Positions 6,464 through 7,251 of a stretch of 7,251 nucleotides of DNA are shown here, piece by piece (position 1 is the stretch's first letter; each line of letters starts with the position of its first letter). This stretch comes from Myxococcales bacterium (GTDB lineage Bacteria > Myxococcota > Myxococcia > Myxococcales > Myxococcaceae). The notes beneath the pieces were generated by a model that made no database searches, was not told where the DNA came from, and was given only the letters and a program-made list of their open reading frames with translations. The stretch lies in assembly GCA_003153055.1 (NCBI GenBank), contig PMBV01000282.1, positions 1,427 to 8,677 of the forward strand, given 5' to 3'. Made by a program: the position numbers and the translations under genes.

Positions 6464-7251
6464 ATGCAAACCATGCAACGATACTCACTGGTCGCGATCA
6501 CTGTGGTGCTCCTCGGAAGCTCCGCGCGCGCCCAGTCCTTTCGCGTGCAGTGTCCGGACACCACGTCACTCCACCCGGGGACCTGCGCTGGAGGGACGAA
6601 CGCCGGGCTCAGTTGCCTTACCGCCACCGACTGCCCGGGCACGGCCGGGACCTGCGTGCCCATCGGCGCCGGGGCGAACCCCAATCACCCAGGTCAGATC
6701 AAGTGCCAGCACGTCGGCGGGGGCGACGGCTACGCGACGATGGGCGACGGGCACCAGATCTACCTCTTCGCCTTCAGCCCTCTCTCTGGCCTGTCGGACA
6801 TCGAGGCGGGGCGACCTGGCACCCAGACCACTGACGTCTTCAACAGCGGTTACGCCGGGCCGAACTACGCCACCACGGGGACCTGCTCAGGAGGTGGCAA
6901 CGCGGGGGAGTCTTGCCGCGTCGTGCAGGACTGCCCCGACCCGACCTCGGCTGGCGTCGCGTGCAAGTCGTCGAGCACCAGCTTGGCGGCGGCCCCGAAC
7001 AACGCAGCCATCAAGGAGCCCGCGGCCATCATGGACATGGGCGTGCTCGCGGGGAACGCGCCCGCCCCGCTCATGGCCATCGACGAGGACGACGAGTTCT
7101 TCCTCACCTTGAGCAACCCCGGAATGATCATGCGACCGGATCTCTTCGAGCAGCACACGATCCACTTTCACGGGTACCCCAACGCCTCCTCGTACTTCGA
7201 CGGCGTGCCTGACTCGTCAGTCGCCATCAACATCGCGGGCAGCTTCACCTA
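6464..7251 (+). CDS. secreted multicopper oxidase, N-terminal part
   Basis: The gene runs off the right edge; 262 codons are visible. Residues 1-23 are a Sec signal peptide (basic Arg6, hydrophobic LVAITVVLLG, cleavage after ARA), so the enzyme acts in the periplasm or outside. From about residue 189 it matches the first cupredoxin domain of bacterial multicopper oxidases: IDEDDEFFLTLSNPG (206-220), then HTIHFHG (231-237), whose HxH pair would bind the type 2/type 3 copper cluster, then a YPNASSYFDGVPDSSVAIN stretch typical of the family. Such enzymes oxidise phenols, metals or other donors with reduction of oxygen to water. The other three copper motifs lie beyond the window, so activity cannot be confirmed. 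Unusually, residues 30-170 place two Cys-rich modules before the copper motif. The lipoprotein gene is 33 bp upstream and probably shares its transcript. Confidence 0.86.
   Translation, partial: MQTMQRYSLVAITVVLLGSSARAQSFRVQCPDTTSLHPGTCAGGTNAGLSCLTATDCPGTAGTCVPIGAGANPNHPGQIKCQHVGGGDGYATMGDGHQIYLFAFSPLSGLSDIEAGRPGTQTTDVFNSGYAGPNYATTGTCSGGGNAGESCRVVQDCPDPTSAGVACKSSSTSLAAAPNNAAIKEPAAIMDMGVLAGNAPAPLMAIDEDDEFFLTLSNPGMIMRPDLFEQHTIHFHGYPNASSYFDGVPDSSVAINIAGSFT
6578..6655 (+). repeat. Cys-rich module 1 of the oxidase
   Basis: Residues 39-64 follow C-x9-C-x5-C-x6-C (Cys41, 51, 57, 64) and contain GTCAGGTNAGLSC. The DNA shares GGGGACCTGC and further matches with the second copy 300 bases later. Disulfide bonding in the periplasm is likely. 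Confidence 0.7.
6878..6964 (+). repeat. Cys-rich module 2 of the oxidase
   Basis: Residues 139-167 follow C-x9-C-x5-C-x9-C (Cys141, 151, 157, 167) and contain GTCSGGGNAGESC. The first three Cys lie exactly 100 residues after those of module 1, which suggests duplication of a larger unit or insertion of the same module twice. Confidence 0.7.

Noticed and set aside
6225..7112. Forward open frame of 295 codons, considered as a frameshifted continuation of the lipoprotein
   Set aside because: It has a protein-like patch near 6390-6450 but then runs out of frame through the multicopper oxidase, with Arg/Pro/Ser-rich shadow composition.
1..7251. tRNA, rRNA, CRISPR array, complete insertion sequence or defence system
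   Set aside because: No cloverleaf, regular repeat-spacer array, transposase with terminal repeats, nuclease or toxin-antitoxin pair could be seen on either strand.

Overview
The window is GC-rich (third codon positions are almost always G or C in the real genes) and looks like a chromosomal accessory stretch from a myxobacterium of the Archangium/Cystobacter/Myxococcus type. This assignment is an inference. It rests on codon bias, on a cold-shock protein with the FCHHTAI form of RNP2, which I recall from myxobacterial Csp proteins, and on a secreted multicopper oxidase carrying Cys-rich modules of a kind I associate with delta-proteobacterial exported proteins.

Layout. 1-251: no gene I can support. 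252-767 (+): small one-helix membrane-anchored protein of unknown function. Its 3' end overlaps by 50 bp the convergent SAM-dependent O-methyltransferase gene (718-1470, -). 1533-1852 (-): the C-terminal part of a decayed gene, still readable as three consecutive high-GC3 frame segments. 1853-2176: non-coding or further debris. 2177-3091 (-): a UbiA-type membrane prenyltransferase, preceded 41 bp upstream by a 37-codon minus-strand frame (3133-3246). 3253-4154 (+): the C-terminal portion of a spermidine-synthase-like protein that has lost its N-terminal half. 4163-5368 (-): a DUF2252 protein. 5536-5742 (+): a cold-shock protein with a clear intrinsic terminator at 5767-5804. 5805-6190: AT-richer intergenic stretch. 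6191-6430 (+): a short lipoprotein with a His-rich tail, followed 33 bp later by a secreted multicopper oxidase (6464 to the window end, + strand, incomplete).

How the parts relate. Only the last two genes look like a working unit: a lipoprotein and a copper oxidase, both exported and probably co-transcribed. The UbiA gene and the short frame before it may form another transcript. The rest is single genes in alternating orientation. Two damaged genes (1533-1852 and 3253-4154) and a likely recombination junction near 3240-3275 mark the left half as a region that has been rearranged and is decaying. I see no tRNA, rRNA, CRISPR array, complete insertion sequence or phage module. I do not see a clear new multi-gene system. 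The most unusual item is the multicopper oxidase with duplicated Cys-rich modules placed before its first copper motif.
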